From: Toxoplasma gondii ME49
Taxonomy: Eukaryota > Apicomplexa > Conoidasida > Eucoccidiorida > Sarcocystidae
Direction: 5' to 3'
Assembly (NCBI RefSeq): GCF_000006565.2
Contig: NC_031477.1
Span: 6,082,174-6,146,173, forward strand
DNA length: 64,000 nt
In this document: positions 61,001 through 64,000 of the stretch, piece by piece
Position numbering within the stretch: position 1 is the first letter of the stretch
How the letters are laid out: the number at the start of each line of letters is the position of its first letter
Notes under the pieces: generated by a model
Seen by the model: the letters and a program-made list of their open reading frames with translations, nothing else
Databases searched by the model: none
What the model was told of the DNA's origin: nothing
Program-made: the position numbers and the translations under genes

Positions 61001-62888
61001 GAGACTGCAGAACTTATCAGAGACACGCGTGGGGCATTCCAGGCCTTGGGTGACACAGCCCGCACGGTTTTCCAAGACATGCTTCGGATCCAGAGAAACC
61101 CGGCTCTCATCAGTAGAGCTCGCGAGTTCCTACAAAAGTTTTTTGCAGACCCATTGAAGCCCCCTCCCGTCGGCACGACTCGCCTCCTCATGAGCAAAGC
61201 GATTGCCTTGGAGGGAAAGGACGGCCTCTTTGATGGATTTCACTCCAACAGTCTGGTCCAGATGATATGGGAAAAGAAGGGTAGGCACACTGCAAGGAAT
61301 CCAACATACTAAATTTCCATCCAGATGCTACTTCTCTAACATGATGCTGGACATTACCAAGTGCACCAGAAGCCTCTCATGTAGACATTAACGCTAGAGA
61401 TTCGATTTCTGTTCTGCTGTCCGGCATTTGTGTGCTGTTGGGGCGCGGTTTGTGGCCAACGCGGCAGCTGAAAACACCTTTCAGTCAGTAGTCGCTCGTC
61501 AAGTCGTAAATTGCTCAGCAAATTCGAAGCCCACGCACTTCTCTGCCCTTTTCTGGTTTTCATGGAGGCCGTAGTCTTTGATCCCGAGTATGGCCGCCTG
61601 AGTACTGCGAACTTAAACAGCATGCTGCGTTCGGTCCGTTGTGAGACCTGAACATCCTGTGACAGCTCAGAGCCACCACGGCACTTAGATCTGAGCTTGG
61701 GAAACGAAAAATATATCGGGCTGCGTATAGGAGGCCTTTTGCTTCATCCAAAGTCTTTCGATCTTCCTATTGTAGGTTGTGCTGCAGGGGTTTTACACCT
61801 TGTTTGTAGCACTTTAATTTTGCCTCATATATGGTGTATCATAGTATCTGTCCACGTCTTCTACTTACTTCAGATAGTTGTGTGCGATTTCTGTTTTATG
61901 ATGCAGATGAGCAAGTTAACACGCCGGCTGAGACTGAAGATCCGATAGAACTTGCGTTCAAGTTCTCGCTTTTTGCGAGGAACATGTCGTCTCGGAGGTC
62001 TATCTCGCTGCCACTCCGCTACACGTCGCCTTTCCCACTCGCAAGCGAACAACAAATAAAGCGCCACGGGGCTGTGCACCAGTTCTTCTACAACCGTTGG
62101 AAAGCACTGCCGGGGTCCATCATGTTCTTTGTCACCATTGGTTCGTTTTCCTGCTTGATGGGAGGGATAACCGCTCCTCTCTGTGCAGGTATTTTCTTCA
62201 ACTTTGCTCCCTTCTACAGTTCTCAGCTGATTGGTGTGATTGGCCTGTTAGCCGGTTCCACCATCTCACTGGTGAAGTTGTTTAAATGGTACGTTTATTC
62301 CACTGCTCAGCTTGCCGTTCAACACATGCTCTGGGGCGCTCTGCAAGTGGTTGTCGGGTCTGCGACAATGGAACTCATTGGAGACAGGCCACTCGGTCAG
62401 AAGTCCACAAACGCAGACACGGAACGACTCACTGCAATCGAGGAGATGAGCACGCCTCTGCTCCAGCCTCCAACCGATTCCACGAGCTCGATGGACGAGA
62501 CGAAATCCCCGCAGGAGTCGTTGGAATTGAGGTGAGGTGGACAAGACGTTCGCTATCCCTTCCGTCATCGCTCAGACATCTCCAGAACGAAGTTGGAGAT
62601 CGAATCGTCCTCATCGTGGGCATCCGCCGAACGGCCTGTTGCCTGCCTCTGACAAGAAGACGACGTCGGTAACCAGAATGCGCCCGAACAGGGCAATCGA
62701 CATTCCGTTTTTCTCGACTCGTATGAAAGATCGTGTACCTGAAGTGTTCGGGACAATATCAGCTCTTGCTCGATCGCACTCACCCGCTCAAAAATCGACA
62801 TTTTTCCAGACCTTCGAAGACAAGTCGCTCACTGATGTCATCAGAGGACCCACGCACAGACGCGTCGTGCTCACCGATGGGGAAATAG
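55022..62888 (+). CDS. Large secreted protein with C-terminal membrane segments (possible RON2-like)
   Basis: Exons 55022-55354, 55675-56002, 56335-56688, 57015-57338, 57728-58015, 58214-58321, 58415-59631, 60146-60340, 60726-61280, 61907-62531 and 62810-62888. Every junction is in phase, giving about 1,468 residues if one base is missing from the A7 run at 58549-58555. The protein starts with a signal peptide (MRVRLALPLTLVSCVG), then about 1,270 mostly helical residues with scattered cysteines. Hydrophobic segments lie at about 1305-1332, 1340-1360 and 1370-1390, followed by an 80-residue Ser/Glu/Thr-rich tail ending in SPMGK. Exon 4 ends at a GC donor. I do not recognise the family with certainty. 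Size, signal peptide, C-terminal membrane segments and a Cys-x9-Cys pair (1317/1327) near them recall the coccidian rhoptry-neck protein RON2 and its paralogues. That is a hypothesis only. Confidence 0.8.
58110..58205. repeat. TA and GT dinucleotide runs in intron
   Basis: A (TA)n run at 58110-58127 and a (GT)n run at 58189-58205. The GT run abuts the acceptor TTCTTAG of the short 108-nt exon at 58214-58321. Confidence 0.8.
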
Positions 62889-64000
62889 CTCTGTTCTGGC
62901 AACCTGTTTCCAGGGACTCTCGTAAATATAGGTCTACTAGGCGACAGGCTGGAATGCCACAGCTGGTCGCTTTCAGTAATGAACGCCGGTACGTGAACGG
63001 CCAAGATGATCTCCGAAGGTTCCCCTTCTAATAAAAATTCCCGGTGGAACGATGAACCAAGCAAGAAAATGGTTTCCCCCCCCAATGGCGCTGTCAGCAG
63101 TAGATGCTCCATTGGAATGGGGGGAGTGACGAGGATGATGAGGAGATAGCTCGCAGACGGCCCTCTCGGTGAACGTTTCACATCAAGTGCACGACAACAC
63201 TCCATCTATCTCCTTTAATCGGTGCAGACATCGAAGAACATTGAACCTCGTCAAATCTCCGGGAAAGCGTCCGCGAAACCACTGCGGGTTCACAGCAGAT
63301 ATTAGGGGGTGGTTGCCTTGCTGGCGGGCACTCGTGTTTTTTTCAGAATGCAACTCGACTAGGTCGAAGTGACTCATGGGTGTTTCGCTTACTGGAGCTG
63401 TGAGTGACTGCCTGCCATTGAGGATATTTTCGGTGCCGGGGATCGGAACGCATGGTTAGTTGAACAGTCCCCCTCGATGTTAAGTATCTTCGGACTACGT
63501 GTCCACCTGTTCATAGAGCTGTTCTTTTTGCGGAGGTGTAGCCCCTTTACGGCTCACAGCGTGCAGTGGAACAGTGTTTCTTCTGGAGGTTTTGAAGTGT
63601 GCGCACTGCCAACACTTTAAAAGGGTTCATTCATGTTTCCGCCCACACTATCGGCGACGACAGCCGAGGTTTCCACGAGATGAACGCTCAAGCGAGACTG
63701 TTACACCAAGTATTCTTAATCGCCGTAGCTGCCGCGCATGAATACAGACCCCCACCACATGTCGAGGTCTGAACGCTTGACTAAGACAAGCCACTATCTG
63801 GTAGTCACAACAGGTCCCTGCATCTGCATTGCCGGAAATAAATGACCTTCGACAGTCGTCTAGAGTATGTAGGGTTCGTATCAAACGCCGACATGGCGAA
63901 GCAACAGGCTCTGCCAAGCCAAGCCTCTTCTACAGAAAATGCCGTTATGGACCATTCTGACACTTGAGGAGGTCGAGATATGATTTTGAGCAAGAAATGG
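62889..64000. other. 3' region of the last gene
   Basis: No supported coding sequence. Probably the 3' UTR of the secreted membrane protein and downstream spacer. A G/C-rich imperfect inverted repeat lies at 63076-63124. Confidence 0.4.

Noticed and set aside
1..64000. tRNA or full rRNA genes
   Set aside because: No T-arm/B-box motif in a foldable context and no long rRNA match were found by eye. Only the short LSU-like fragment at 30191-30220 stands out.

Overview
The window looks like a piece of nuclear chromosome from a coccidian apicomplexan of the Toxoplasma/Neospora/Hammondia group. I cannot decide the species without a search. The reasons are protein-coding genes split by many GT-AG introns with strong pyrimidine tracts, exons rich in Ser, Ala, Pro, Arg and Glu low-complexity sequence, long 5' and 3' non-coding stretches, (AT)n microsatellites in the non-coding DNA, and coccidian-style proteins (a CAMK-like kinase with a huge N-terminal extension, an inflated ICMT, a large secreted membrane protein). 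There are no rRNA or tRNA genes, insertion sequences, operons or CRISPR arrays.

Layout. (1) About 0.7-8.2 kb, plus strand: a gene of about 12 exons whose CUE domain and flanking motifs match ASCC2, the ubiquitin-binding subunit of the activating-signal-cointegrator / ribosome-quality-control complex. (2) 9.8-12.2 kb, minus strand: a complete six-exon short-chain dehydrogenase/reductase of an atypical, bacterial-looking clade that lacks the usual catalytic tyrosine. (3) 13.2-14.4 kb, plus strand: a small lysine-rich protein with a signal peptide. (4) 15.6-22.1 kb, plus strand: a bromodomain protein. (5) 23.3-24.5 kb, minus strand: a frame-broken, apparently decayed gene of unknown function. 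(6) 25.0-28.5 kb, plus strand: isoprenylcysteine carboxyl methyltransferase (ICMT) with very large low-complexity insertions. (7) 33.5-39.7 or 40.1 kb, plus strand: a CAMK-like Ser/Thr kinase with a roughly 1,000-residue N-terminal extension and a Cys/His-bearing insert between the catalytic loop and DFG. (8) 45.8-49.8 kb, minus strand: a two-exon BSD-domain protein. (9) 55.0-62.9 kb, plus strand: a secreted protein of about 1,470 residues with hydrophobic segments near its C-terminus. Its size and layout recall the rhoptry-neck RON2 family, but that link is unproven.

The exon models come from reading splice sites by eye. Where I give exon coordinates, the reading phase was checked across every junction. 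The ASCC2-like N-terminus, the kinase C-terminus and the bromodomain C-terminus remain uncertain. The genes look like independent eukaryotic units and no shared pathway is evident. Two observations cut across genes. One is a dispersed family of short perfect palindromes with GGTGT/ACACC arms, concentrated between 15 and 25 kb. The other is a set of local frame breaks (one in an A-run inside the last gene, several in the 23-24 kb relic) that may be real decay or assembly error.
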